A DNA stretch of 64,000 nucleotides from Larkinella sp965227735. GTDB taxonomy: Bacteria > Bacteroidota > Bacteroidia > Cytophagales > Spirosomataceae. Positions 26,421 to 35,221 of this stretch are shown here, piece by piece. The stretch covers positions 5,332,001-5,396,000 of the forward strand of contig NZ_OZ245776.1 in assembly GCF_965227735.1 (NCBI RefSeq). Direction: 5' to 3'. The position numbers and the translations under genes are program-made. Within the stretch, counting starts at the first letter, position 1. Each line of letters opens with the position of its first letter. Under the pieces are notes generated by a model. That model was not told the DNA's origin. It made no database searches and was given only the letters and a program-made list of their open reading frames with translations.

Positions 26421-27689
26421 ATGCGACGTTTTTTGAGCAGTCTTTTTTCGATTATCATTCTCAGTCATTCCGGTTTTGCGCAGGTGCAGACCGACACCTT
26501 ATCCGAAAGCCGGGAGTTTCTGGGCCGGGCCGGTTTGCCCAATTTTTTTCAGAAGGCGCAGAAAGGCGGCCCGGTTTCCATCGCCTATTTTGGCGGCAGC
26601 ATCACCGAAGCCGGCAACGGCTGGCGGGAACAATCGCTCAACTGGTTGCAACAGCAATACCCGAAAGCCAACCTGACGCACATCAATGCAGCCATTGGCG
26701 GAACCGGCTCCGATTTGGGCGTTTTCCGGCTGAAAGAGCATGTGCTGGTGCATAAACCGGATCTGGTATTCGTCGAGTTTGCGGTCAATGATGGCGGTCA
26801 GCAACCGGCCAAAATCCACAAAGCGATGGAAGGCATTGTTCGGCAAATCTGGCGGCAAAACCGGCGCACCGACATTTGTTTCGTTTACACCCTGAATGCC
26901 CCGATGGCCCCGGCTTTGCTGGCACACCGGATGCCGAACTCCGTGCGGGCGATGGAAGACATTGCGAATCATTACGGGATTGCGTCGGTGCATATGGGTC
27001 TGGAAGTGATTCGGTTAGATCGTCAGGGGAAGTTAATTTGGGGTGGTAAGAAAGAAGACTTTCCCGACAAGACGGTTTTTGCCCCCGACAAAACGCACCC
27101 GTATTCGGATACCGGTCACCGGCTGTACGTGGAAGCATTGAGCAAGGCGTTACAACAGATTGCCACCGTGGGCAAACCCGGCTCCCATGCCGTTCCGAAA
27201 CCGTTTGTGTCCGACAACTGGGAAAATGCGCAGATGATTTCGGTGCAAACGCTGACCCGCCAGGGAGACTGGAAAGAGCTGACCCCGACAACCGACACGG
27301 TGGCCCGCCAACTCCGCAACCGGTTTCCCTACCTCCTGAAATCGAACCAGCCGGGGGCGTCGATTCAGTTCAAAATCAAAGGGACAATGGCGGGGATTTA
27401 CGATGTCATCGGCCCCGGTTGCGGGCAATATGCCGTGACGGTCGATGGCACGCCCGGTGCGCTGTATCCCCGTTTCGACAGTTATGCCACCTATTACCGT
27501 TCGCATTATTTCTTTTTGCCGACCCTGAACGAAGGCACGCACACCATTACACTGACGGTTTCGCCGGAACCGCTCGACAAAGCCGCCATTCTCAAAAACC
27601 GCAACCAGACCATCACCGATCCGCGCAAGTATGCCGAGAACGCCGTCTACGCGAGTCAGCTTTTGATCATCGGAAAGCTGGAAAAGTAG
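26421..27689 (+). CDS. Secreted SGNH/GDSL hydrolase
   Basis: The signal peptide is MRRFLSSLFSIIILSHSGFAQ. Block I is YFGGSITEAGNGW with the nucleophile Ser60; block II is INAAIGGTGSDLG; block III is FVEFAVNDGG; block V is PDKTHPYSDTGH with the Asp-His pair. A beta-rich C-terminal domain of about 150 residues follows (IQFKIKGTMAGIYDV, DSYATYYRSHYFFLP), as in carbohydrate esterases that work with lyases. The enzyme probably removes acetyl or similar ester groups from a polysaccharide in the periplasm or outside the cell. It belongs to the same transcription unit as the beta-helix protein. Confidence 0.88.
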   Translation: MRRFLSSLFSIIILSHSGFAQVQTDTLSESREFLGRAGLPNFFQKAQKGGPVSIAYFGGSITEAGNGWREQSLNWLQQQYPKANLTHINAAIGGTGSDLGVFRLKEHVLVHKPDLVFVEFAVNDGGQQPAKIHKAMEGIVRQIWRQNRRTDICFVYTLNAPMAPALLAHRMPNSVRAMEDIANHYGIASVHMGLEVIRLDRQGKLIWGGKKEDFPDKTVFAPDKTHPYSDTGHRLYVEALSKALQQIATVGKPGSHAVPKPFVSDNWENAQMISVQTLTRQGDWKELTPTTDTVARQLRNRFPYLLKSNQPGASIQFKIKGTMAGIYDVIGPGCGQYAVTVDGTPGALYPRFDSYATYYRSHYFFLPTLNEGTHTITLTVSPEPLDKAAILKNRNQTITDPRKYAENAVYASQLLIIGKLEK

Positions 27690-27864
27690 AAAAAAAGCTA
27701 CCATTAAAAATACACAGTCTTTTGCCCTTTTGGCTATTTTTAACCATTTTCGTGCTCTGTTTTCTCACCATCGGGTAGCCACATCTCTATTTTCTCTGAA
27801 AATTACACGTTAAATCAATAGTCAGTTTCGATTTTTTCGTATTCCATAACTCCATCAACAATCC

Positions 27865-29508
27865 ATGAGAAGAAGGGATTTTATCCAACTCTCCGGTTTG
27901 GGAATGAGCGCTCTGCTGGGCGGTTCTGTTCCTGTGCTGGGTAATACGGTTTCGGTGCATCAACTGCTTGAACCCCGCGCTGATGCCGCTTTAAAGAAAA
28001 AGCTGGCCGACGTGGCCCTGAACGCGGCCAAAAGCAAAGGCGCGACCTACGCCGACGTTCGAATCGGGCGGTATTTGCAGCAGTTTGTGTTCACCCGCGA
28101 AATGAAGGTGCAGAACATCACCAACGCTGAGTCGTATGGCGTCGGCATCCGGGTGATCGCCAACGGAACCTGGGGGTTTTCGGCCACGAGTGACGTGCGA
28201 CCCGAAGCCATTGCCAAATGCGCCGAAACCGCCGTTGCCATCGCTAAAGCCAACTCCAGAATCCAGAAAGAACCCGTCGATCTGGCTCCGCAAAAGGGCG
28301 TAGGCGAGGTGGCCTGGAAAACGCCCCTGAAGAAAAATGCCTTCGAGGTGCCGGTTCAGGAGAAAATCGATTTGTTGATGAAAGTGAACGGCGAAGCGAT
28401 GAAAAACGGAGCCGGTTTTGTGACGTCCAACCTGTTTTTCATCAACGAACAAAAATATTTTGCCTCCACGGATGGTTCTTACATTGATCAGGACATCCAC
28501 CGGATTTGGCCAACGTTTACCGTAACCGCTGTTGATCGTCAGGCCGGTAAGTTCAAAACCCGGGATGCGCTTAGCTCGCCGATGGGCATGGGCTATGAGT
28601 ATCTGGACGGTTTGGCGGGCGATAAAATCCCCGGCCCAAACGGCCTGATTAGTTACCGCAACTCCTATGACATGGTCGAAGATGCGACGGTGGCAGCCAA
28701 ACAGGCGAAAGAGAAATTATCGGCCAAGTCGATCCAACCCGGTAAATATGACCTCGTGCTGGACCCCAACCACCTCGGCCTGACCATCCACGAATCGGTC
28801 GGCCACGCGACGGAACTCGACCGGGTGCTGGGCTACGAAGCCAATTATGCCGGAACCAGCTTTGCGACGCTCGACAAGTGGAAATCCAAAAACTTCAATT
28901 ACGGCAGTAAGCTGGTCAATATTGTGGCCGACAAAACCCAGCCGCTAACGCTCGGGACGGTGGCCTACGACGATGAAGGGGTGCCGGGCAAAGAATGGGA
29001 CCTCATCAAAGACGGTATTCTGGTGAATTACCAGGCAACCCGCGATCAGGTGAAAATTCTGGGCGGCACCGAATCGAACGGATGTAGTTACGCCGACAAC
29101 TGGGATTCGATTCAGTTTCAGCGAATGCCGAATGTCTCGCTGAAACCCAGCCCCGAAAAGCGCTCCGTATCCGACATGATCAAAGGCGTCGATAAAGGCA
29201 TTTACATCCTGGGACGTGGTTCGTATTCCATTGATCAGCAGCGGTATAACTTCCAGTTTGGCGGTCAGGTATATTACGAAATCAAAAACGGTCAGATTGT
29301 CGGCATGTTGGATGATGTCGCCTACCAGTCGAACACGCAGGAGTTCTGGAATTCGTGTGCGCAGCTTTGCGACAAAGATGATTACCGGACATTCGGTTCG
29401 TTTTTTGACGGAAAAGGCCAGCCTTCGCAAGTCAGTGCCGTCTCGCACGGCTGCCCCACCACCCGCTTCAACGGCGTGAATGTCATCAACACGGGTCGGA
29501 AGATATAA
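27865..29508 (+). CDS. TldD-type metalloprotease subunit with Tat-like signal, copy 1
   Basis: This is a 547-residue TldD/PmbA family protein. The leader MRRRDFIQLSGLGMSALLGG looks like a Tat signal. The catalytic HExxxH is present as H309-E-S-V-G-H in LTIHESVGHATELDR, so this is the active subunit. ADVRIGRYLQQFVFTRE and GVGIRVIANGTWGFSAT are family signatures of the N-terminal domain, and FWNSCAQLCDK, HGCPTTRFNGV the C-terminal one. TldD/TldE heterodimers degrade unfolded peptides and mature modified peptides in other bacteria. The partner gene (TldE type, 29629) follows after a long inverted repeat. A second copy of the pair lies at 31292-34403. Confidence 0.9.
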   Translation: MRRRDFIQLSGLGMSALLGGSVPVLGNTVSVHQLLEPRADAALKKKLADVALNAAKSKGATYADVRIGRYLQQFVFTREMKVQNITNAESYGVGIRVIANGTWGFSATSDVRPEAIAKCAETAVAIAKANSRIQKEPVDLAPQKGVGEVAWKTPLKKNAFEVPVQEKIDLLMKVNGEAMKNGAGFVTSNLFFINEQKYFASTDGSYIDQDIHRIWPTFTVTAVDRQAGKFKTRDALSSPMGMGYEYLDGLAGDKIPGPNGLISYRNSYDMVEDATVAAKQAKEKLSAKSIQPGKYDLVLDPNHLGLTIHESVGHATELDRVLGYEANYAGTSFATLDKWKSKNFNYGSKLVNIVADKTQPLTLGTVAYDDEGVPGKEWDLIKDGILVNYQATRDQVKILGGTESNGCSYADNWDSIQFQRMPNVSLKPSPEKRSVSDMIKGVDKGIYILGRGSYSIDQQRYNFQFGGQVYYEIKNGQIVGMLDDVAYQSNTQEFWNSCAQLCDKDDYRTFGSFFDGKGQPSQVSAVSHGCPTTRFNGVNVINTGRKI

Positions 29509-29513
29509 GAGTC

Positions 29514-29608
29514 GGTTTACGGTATTCGGTTTTCAGTTTACGGTGGCTGACGCAAGTGTTGGAAGCGCGCGTCAGCCACCGTAAACCGTAAACCGAATAC
29601 CGTAAACC
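29514..29608. repeat. Long inverted repeat, family A (copy 1)
   Basis: Arms 29514-29553 and 29569-29608 pair over 40 bases with about three mismatches around a 15-base loop. The arms are built from repeats of the word GTTTACGGT and end in GGTGGCTGACGC. The element fills the tldD-tldE spacer, starting 5 bases after the tldD stop. The related element at 32933-33057 lies in the same place in the second tldD-tldE pair. Confidence 0.85.
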
Positions 29609-29628
29609 CAAAACCAACAAACTGAGTC

Positions 29629-30981
29629 ATGGCTATCTTAACGAAGGACGAAGCAAAAAAAATAGTGGATAAGGTTTTGGGGTATTCCAAAGCCGATGAA
29701 ATGAGTGTCACGCTGAATGGCAACCGAACCGGCAACATTCGCTACGCCCGCAACAACGTGTCGACGAGTGGCGAAACCGATAACCTGTCGCTGGCGGTGA
29801 CGGCGGTTTTTGGGAAAAAAGTCGGATCGGCTACCATCAACGAATTCGACGATGCTTCCCTGGAAAAAACCGTCCGGAGAGCCGAAGAAACCGCCCGGCT
29901 GGCCCCCGAAAACCCGGAGTACGTGCCGATGCTCGGGCCACAGAAATACATGGAAACTGGTGCCTACGCCGAAAGCACGGCTAAAATCAATCCGGAGTTC
30001 CGCGCTCAGGCGGCTTTCGACAGCATTGAGCCGTGCAGCAAGAAGAACCTGACGGCGGCCGGGTATATGGAAGATAGCGCCGGTTTTACGGCCATTGCCA
30101 ACAGCAAAGGTCTGTTTGGCTACAATCCGGTTACGTCGGTCGAATTTTCGGTAACCACCCGTACCGCCGACGGCACCGGTTCCGGCTACGCATCCCGCGA
30201 TTACAACGACGTATCGAAACTGAGCACGAAAGAAGCCACGGAAGTGGCCATGAACAAGGCCCTGGCGTCTACCAATGCCAAAGCGCTGGAACCGGGGAAG
30301 TACACAGTCATTCTGGAACCCACCGCAGCCGGTGATCTCATCGGACTGATGATGAACAGCCTGGATGCCCGGAATGCCGAAGAGGGCCGGAGTTTTCTGA
30401 GCCGGAAAGGGGGCGGAACCCGACTGGGTGAGAAATTCTTCGACGAGCGGATTACGATTTATTCCGATCCGGCCAATGCCGAAATTCCGGGTTCGCCCTT
30501 CGCCGGTGGGGGTGGAGGTGGCCGCTTTGGGGGCGGTGGCGTCGACGGTCGTCCGCAGGAGAAAACGCTCTGGGTCGAAAACGGGATTATCAAAAACATG
30601 AGCTATTCGCAGTACTGGGCCCAGAAAAGCGGGGTGAAAGGCACTCCGCCCGCCCGGGGGTTCATCATGCAGGGTGGGAATCAGTCGCTGCTCGATTTGA
30701 TCAAAAGTACCCAGAAAGGCATACTGGTGACCCGGTTCTGGTACATCCGCGCCGTCGATCCGCAAACGCTGCTCTACACCGGTCTGACCCGCGACGGGAC
30801 GTTTCTGATCGAAAACGGGCAGATCAAATACCCCGTCAAAAACTTCCGGTTCAACGAAAGTCCGGTTATTATGCTGAATAACGTCGAGGCCCTGGGGAAA
30901 CCCGTTCGCTCCGATGGCGTTTTGATTCCGCCCATGAAAATCCGGGATTTTACGTTCAGCTCGCTGTCGGATGCAGTGTAA
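29629..30981 (+). CDS. TldE-type subunit of TldD/PmbA family, copy 1
   Basis: This 450-residue protein has the family features ADEMSVTLNGNRTGNIRYARN, RTADGTGSGYASRDYNDV, VILEPTAAGDLIGLMM and the C-terminal LYTGLTRDGTFLIENGQIK, but no HExxxH, so it is the non-catalytic TldE/PmbA partner. No signal peptide is present, in contrast to the Tat-like leader on the partner TldD. An unusual glycine-rich loop (GGGGGGRFGGGG) lies near residues 290-305 and is missing from the second copy, which reads SPWSGDGRAQEK at the same place. If TldD is exported by Tat as a folded heterodimer, this subunit could travel with it. That is inference. Confidence 0.9.
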   Translation: MAILTKDEAKKIVDKVLGYSKADEMSVTLNGNRTGNIRYARNNVSTSGETDNLSLAVTAVFGKKVGSATINEFDDASLEKTVRRAEETARLAPENPEYVPMLGPQKYMETGAYAESTAKINPEFRAQAAFDSIEPCSKKNLTAAGYMEDSAGFTAIANSKGLFGYNPVTSVEFSVTTRTADGTGSGYASRDYNDVSKLSTKEATEVAMNKALASTNAKALEPGKYTVILEPTAAGDLIGLMMNSLDARNAEEGRSFLSRKGGGTRLGEKFFDERITIYSDPANAEIPGSPFAGGGGGGRFGGGGVDGRPQEKTLWVENGIIKNMSYSQYWAQKSGVKGTPPARGFIMQGGNQSLLDLIKSTQKGILVTRFWYIRAVDPQTLLYTGLTRDGTFLIENGQIKYPVKNFRFNESPVIMLNNVEALGKPVRSDGVLIPPMKIRDFTFSSLSDAV

Positions 30982-30994
30982 ATGAGAACGCACC

Positions 30995-31081
30995 ATTGCG
31001 ATCTGCCCCCCAGCCCCCTAAAGAGGGAGTTTGGAGCGCTAGAAAACTCTCCCTTTAGGGAGCTGGGGGGCAGATCGCAAT
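30995..31081. repeat. Long inverted repeat, family B (copy 1)
   Basis: Arms of about 38 bases (ATTGCGATCTGCCCCCCAGC... at 30995-31032, facing 31043-31081) pair with a few mismatches around a loop of about 10 bases. It lies 14 bases after the stop of the first tldE and ahead of the second tldD, so it may end transcription between the two pairs. It shares the CCCC..CCCCCTAAAG core with the element at 52493-52554. Confidence 0.8.
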
Positions 31082-31291
31082 AGGAGAGCAGGCTAAATAA
31101 CCCAATATCCTTCATACTGGGGGATGGTTTTATCGACATATCTTTCGCATTTTTAATACGTCCCATCAATCCAAAATTCCTGGGATTATAAGCAGAAAGA
31201 CTGGTACTTATTACTTTTTCGGGCCAAAAGCCACGGAAACGAGACCAGATTTCGTTAAAATTAGACCGTATCACTTTATCACCAACAAACT

Positions 31292-32932
31292 TTGAACCGT
31301 CGAGATTTTCTTCAATGGACCGGCCTGAGCGCCGGGGCTTTCCTTTTGCCTGACCACACGGTTTTCGGTCGCTCGGTTGCGCCGGAAGCGTTGCTGGAAC
31401 CCGGCGTGGATGTGGCCGTCAAAAAACGACTGGCCGATGCCGCCCTGAATGCCGCCAAAGCCAAAGGCGCCAGCTACACCGATGTTCGGATTGGCCGGTA
31501 TTTGCGGCAGTTTGTCATTACGCGCGAAGACAAGGTGCAGAACATTGTCAACACCGAATCCTACGGGGTGGGCGTGCGCGTGATTGTCGATGGCTGCTGG
31601 GGTTTTGCGTCGGTGGTGGAAGCCAAAAGCGAAGCCCAAACCGCCAGAGCCGCCGAAGAAGCCGTGGCCATTGCCAAAGCCAACGCCCGGTTGATGAAAC
31701 AGCCGGTGCAACTGGCTCCGCAAAAAGGCTTCGGGGAAGTGAGCTGGAAAGCGCCCATCCGGAAAAATGCCTTCGAAGTTCCCATCAAGGAAAAGGTGGA
31801 TTTACTGTTGACGGTCAACGATGCGGCTTTGAAAAATGGTGCCAATTACGTCAACTCGGTGTTGTTCATGGTCAACGAGCAGAAGTATTTTGCATCGTCG
31901 GACGGTTCCTACATCGATCAGGACATTCACCGCCTGTGGCCCACGTTTACCGTGACGGCCATCGACCCGAAGAGTGGCAAGTTTGAAACCCGGAGCGAAC
32001 TGAGTGCGCCGATGGGCATGGGATACGATTATCTGCAAGCCAATCCGAGCGATAAAATAACCGGCATCACGACCCGCTACAACAAAGGGTACGACATGCT
32101 GGAAGATGTAACGTCGGCGGCCAAACACGCGAAACAAAAGCTGACGGCCAAGTCGGTCGAAGCCGGGAAATACGACCTTGTCCTCGATCCTTCGCACCTC
32201 TGGCTGACCATCCACGAGTCGGTGGGTCACCCGCTGGAACTGGATCGCGTATTGGGCTACGAAGCTAATTTTGCCGGAACAAGCTTCGCGACACTCGACA
32301 AATGGAAATCCAAAAACTTCAACTACGGCAGCAAGCAGGTCAATCTGTTTGCCGACAAAACGCAGGTCGGTTCGCTGGGTGCCGTAGGCTGGGACGATGA
32401 GGGAGTGGCCTGTAAAAAGTGGGATCTGGTGAAAGACGGCACGCTGGTAAATTATCAGGCCATTCGGGATCAGGTTCACATCATCGGCGAAAACGAGTCG
32501 CAGGGGTGCTGCTACGCCGACAACTGGAGTTCGGTGCAGTTTCAGCGGATGGCGAACGTGTCGCTGGCGGCTGGCAAAACGCCCCTGTCGGTGGAGCAGA
32601 TGATCAAAGATGTCAAAAAAGGCATTTACATCATCGGCGACGGCTCGTTTTCGATCGACCAGCAGCGGTATAACTTCCAATTTGGCGGCCAGTTGTTCTA
32701 CGAAATCAAGGACGGACAGATTGCGGGCATGCTGAAAGATGTGGCCTATCAGTCGAATACGCAGGAATTCTGGAACTCCTGCGTTCAGATTTGCGACGAA
32801 AAAGACTACCGGCTGGGCGGCTCATTCTTCGATGGCAAAGGCCAGCCGATGCAGGTCAGCGCCGTCTCCCACGGCAGCTCCACCACCCGTTTCAACGGCG
32901 TCAATGTGATCAATACAGCGAGAAAAATCTAG
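31292..32932 (+). CDS. TldD-type metalloprotease subunit with Tat-like signal, copy 2
   Basis: This 546-residue paralogue of the 27865 gene starts at TTG, chosen because it gives a proper Tat-like leader (NRRDFLQWTGLSAGAFLLP). The catalytic motif is H308-E-S-V-G-H in LTIHESVGHPLELDR. Most of the sequence aligns with copy 1 without gaps (VDVAVKKRLADAALNAAKAK, SYGVGVRVIVDGCWGF, VAYQSNTQEFWNSC). The two copies clearly arose by duplication of a tldD-tldE unit and have since diverged. Its partner follows at 33069 after a family A inverted repeat. Export through Tat is inferred. Confidence 0.9.
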   Translation: MNRRDFLQWTGLSAGAFLLPDHTVFGRSVAPEALLEPGVDVAVKKRLADAALNAAKAKGASYTDVRIGRYLRQFVITREDKVQNIVNTESYGVGVRVIVDGCWGFASVVEAKSEAQTARAAEEAVAIAKANARLMKQPVQLAPQKGFGEVSWKAPIRKNAFEVPIKEKVDLLLTVNDAALKNGANYVNSVLFMVNEQKYFASSDGSYIDQDIHRLWPTFTVTAIDPKSGKFETRSELSAPMGMGYDYLQANPSDKITGITTRYNKGYDMLEDVTSAAKHAKQKLTAKSVEAGKYDLVLDPSHLWLTIHESVGHPLELDRVLGYEANFAGTSFATLDKWKSKNFNYGSKQVNLFADKTQVGSLGAVGWDDEGVACKKWDLVKDGTLVNYQAIRDQVHIIGENESQGCCYADNWSSVQFQRMANVSLAAGKTPLSVEQMIKDVKKGIYIIGDGSFSIDQQRYNFQFGGQLFYEIKDGQIAGMLKDVAYQSNTQEFWNSCVQICDEKDYRLGGSFFDGKGQPMQVSAVSHGSSTTRFNGVNVINTARKI

Positions 32933-33057
32933 TTTACGGTTTCCAGTTTTCAGTTTACGGTTGGCTGACGCACGCCAGGTCGCGTGATGCATAGAACGGG
33001 CAAAAAGAATGCGCCAGCCAACCGTAAACCGTAAACTGAAAACCGTAAACCGTAAAC
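32933..33057. repeat. Long inverted repeat, family A (copy 2)
   Basis: The left arm 32933-32972 begins on the base after the tldD stop, and the right arm 33011-33057 ends 11 bases before the tldE ATG. The arms pair over about 40 bases; the right arm carries one extra TTTACGG word. The vocabulary (GTTTACGGT, TTTTCAG, TTGGCTGACGC) is that of 29514-29608. Confidence 0.85.
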
Positions 33058-33068
33058 AATTCAAAAAT

Positions 33069-34403
33069 ATGGCTTTACTAACCGAAGCTGAGGCTAAGAC
33101 ATTGCTTCAGAAGGTATTAAGTTATTCAAAAGCAGACGCGTGCGAGGTGAATGTGGTGGGTGGAGAGCGGGGAAACATCCGCTATGCCCGGAACGAAGTC
33201 TCGACCAGCGGCACCATGATTACGCAGACGATCCAGGTGCAATCGTCGTTTGGCAAGAAAAACGGGGTTGCCGCCATCGACGAATTTGATGAGGCTTCGC
33301 TGGAAAAAGTGGTTCGGCGGGCGGAGGAACTGGCCCAACTGGCTCCCGAAAACCCGGAATACATGGGCGTTCTGGAACCGCAGCAATACCTGAAATCGAC
33401 GGGCTATTTTGAATCGACCGCCAAAGTAACCCCCGCCATCCGGGCGGAGGCTGTTGCGAAAAGCTTGCAGGAATCGGGTCAGCAAAAACTGGCTGCGGCC
33501 GGTTTTCTGGAGGATTTCCGGGGCTATTCGGCCATGATGAATTCCAAAGGACTGTTTGCGTATTACCCCAGCACGAACGTGAATTTTTCGCTGACGGTTC
33601 GTACCGACGACGGAACGGGCTCGGGCTATGTGACGCGGGGTTACAGTGATTTTTCCAAACTGGATACGGTTTCGGCCACTAAGATTGCCGTTCAAAAATG
33701 CCTCGGTTCGGTGGGGGCGCGGGCCCTGGAGCCGGGGAAATACACGGTTATTCTGGAACCGACAGCGGCCGCCGTGTTGCTCGAAAACATCTTTTTCAAC
33801 ATGGATGCCCGCAGTGCCGACGAAGGCCGGTCGTTCCTGAGCAAACCCGGTGGCAAGACCAAACTGGGCGAGAAGATTGTGGATGAGCGCGTTACGATCT
33901 ATTCCGATCCGACAAACCCTGAATTGCCAGCTTCGCCCTGGTCGGGCGATGGCCGGGCGCAGGAAAAGGTCAACTGGATTGAAAAAGGGGTTGTGAAAAA
34001 CGTCGCCTATTCCCGGTTCTGGGCGCAGAAGAAAGGCGTGAAAGCCGTTCCGTCGCCCACGAACGTGATCATGGCGGGCGGTACGGCTTCGCTGGAAGAC
34101 ATGATCAAGAGCATCCAGCGCGGTATTCTGGTGACGAAGCTCTGGTACATCCGCTCCGTCGATCCGCAAACGCTGCTGCTGACGGGCCTGACCCGCGACG
34201 GGACGTTTTACATCGAAAATGGAAAAATCAAGCACCCGGTCAAGAACTTCCGGTTCAACGAAAGCCCGATCATCATGCTGAACAACCTCGAAGCCCTGGG
34301 CAAACCGGAGCGGGTGGTCAGCACGGAGTCGAATTCCAACTACCTGATTCCGCCGATGAAAATCCGGGAGTTTACGTTTAGTTCGCTGTCGGACGCGGTT
34401 TAA
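33069..34403 (+). CDS. TldE-type subunit of TldD/PmbA family, copy 2
   Basis: I start this 444-residue protein at the ATG at 33069 (MALLTEAEAKTLLQKVLSYS), because the frame upstream is only the inverted repeat read through. It aligns with copy 1 (NIRYARNEVSTSG, EELAQLAPENPEYMGVLEP, VILEPTAAAVLLENIFFNMD, LLTGLTRDGTFYIENGKIK, IREFTFSSLSDAV). It lacks HExxxH and any signal peptide. It would pair with the TldD at 31292. The downstream operon (DUF4159, MoxR, DUF58) is a frequent companion of these genes in Bacteroidota as far as I recall, which may point to joint work on envelope protein quality or peptide processing. Confidence 0.9.
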   Translation: MALLTEAEAKTLLQKVLSYSKADACEVNVVGGERGNIRYARNEVSTSGTMITQTIQVQSSFGKKNGVAAIDEFDEASLEKVVRRAEELAQLAPENPEYMGVLEPQQYLKSTGYFESTAKVTPAIRAEAVAKSLQESGQQKLAAAGFLEDFRGYSAMMNSKGLFAYYPSTNVNFSLTVRTDDGTGSGYVTRGYSDFSKLDTVSATKIAVQKCLGSVGARALEPGKYTVILEPTAAAVLLENIFFNMDARSADEGRSFLSKPGGKTKLGEKIVDERVTIYSDPTNPELPASPWSGDGRAQEKVNWIEKGVVKNVAYSRFWAQKKGVKAVPSPTNVIMAGGTASLEDMIKSIQRGILVTKLWYIRSVDPQTLLLTGLTRDGTFYIENGKIKHPVKNFRFNESPIIMLNNLEALGKPERVVSTESNSNYLIPPMKIREFTFSSLSDAV

Positions 34404-34495
34404 GTTATTTCACAGATTTAATCAGAGAACATCAGAGTTACGCAGAGAAAACTTTGATAACCTCTGATGTTCTCTGATTAACTCTGTGAAACAAC
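34404..34495. repeat. Long inverted repeat, family C (copy 1)
   Basis: The left arm starts on the base after the tldE stop. Arms 34404-34440 and 34457-34495 pair with about three mismatches (GTTATTTCACAG..TTAATCAG facing its complement). The words CAGAGTTA and AATCAGAGAA recur within each arm and in the element at 36820-36911. Confidence 0.8.
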
Positions 34496-34572
34496 CTATA
34501 TTATGAAATAAATAATGGCAGTAAGAAACGGAAGAGCATCTGGTTTGTTTATTAAAAAAGGCCAATAAAATC

Positions 34573-34779
34573 ATGAGCAGAGCAGAAGCAATCATTCAGG
34601 AAATAAATACGCTGAATTCGGACGAATTGGAGCTGGTATACCATGAACTGCTTAAACGTCTGGATCGCCTTGGCCGAATTAAAAATACACTAACGAAGTT
34701 TCGCGGGAAAGGCGGGCAGGTGTGGTCTCAGGATGCTCAGGAGTATGTAAATAAACTGCGGGAAGATGACCGTTTCTAA
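34573..34779 (+). CDS. Probable antitoxin partner of the PIN toxin
   Basis: This 68-residue protein (MSRAEAIIQEINTLNSDELE, then LVYHELLKRLDRLGR) is helical at the N-terminus and charged at the C-terminus (DAQEYVNKLREDDRF). The size and the 14-base overlap with the PIN gene that follows fit a type II antitoxin. The N-terminal half would be for dimerisation or DNA binding and the tail for blocking the toxin. It does not look like the common VapB, MazE or Phd families. The role is inferred from the partner. Confidence 0.6.
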   Translation: MSRAEAIIQEINTLNSDELELVYHELLKRLDRLGRIKNTLTKFRGKGGQVWSQDAQEYVNKLREDDRF

Positions 34780-35185
34780 ACTTTTTATTGATACGGCTCC
34801 ATTGATTTATTTGTTGGAAAACCATCCGGAGTTTTATCAGAAAGTTGCTGATTTTCTGCTTCATGCGGTTGAAAACAATGCCGAATTTGAAACGAGCGTT
34901 CTGACTGTTTGTGAATTTTGTGTCAAACCTGAACAACTAGGCCGGTATGATTTACTAAATGATTTCGATTCAATTTTAAAAGAACTCGATATTCGGGTAG
35001 TTGATGTCACGCTGCCAATAGCGAAAATGGCTTCAAAACTACGGGCTAAATACGCCTTCCTGAAAGCAATGGATTCCTTGCAAATCTCAACAGCGATCCA
35101 AAATCAGTGTGATCAGTTTCTGACGAATGATAAAAAATTAAAGGGTGTGCAGGAAATTGAAGTTATCGTTATCGCCGAACTTTAA
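34766..35185 (+). CDS. PIN-domain ribonuclease (VapC-like toxin)
   Basis: This 139-residue PIN protein shows the expected acidic set: an N-terminal Asp in KLFIDTAPLIYLLE, Glu in TVCEFCVKPE, Asp in LKAMDSLQIS, and a terminal FLTNDKKLKG. PIN toxins cut tRNA or other RNA and are held inactive by the protein from the preceding gene. The gene overlaps the antitoxin by 14 bases. The pair is inserted between the tldDE region and the DUF4159-MoxR operon, as mobile toxin-antitoxin pairs often are. Confidence 0.85.
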   Translation: MTVSKLFIDTAPLIYLLENHPEFYQKVADFLLHAVENNAEFETSVLTVCEFCVKPEQLGRYDLLNDFDSILKELDIRVVDVTLPIAKMASKLRAKYAFLKAMDSLQISTAIQNQCDQFLTNDKKLKGVQEIEVIVIAEL

Positions 35186-35221
35186 ATACGCATCACACTC
35201 AAAAGCATCAACTTCATCAAC

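Noticed and set aside
29638..30996. 452-residue minus-strand ORF opposite tldE
   Set aside because: It is an antisense shadow of a conserved gene, with His/Arg-rich composition typical of the reverse frame. The same holds for minus-strand ORFs at 33126-34235, 24548-25819 and 31802-32680.
34515..34568. 17-codon ORF (MAVRNGRASGLFIKKGQ) before the antitoxin gene
   Set aside because: Too short to judge, no matching family known to me, and no sign of translation; it may be a chance frame or the remnant of a gene.
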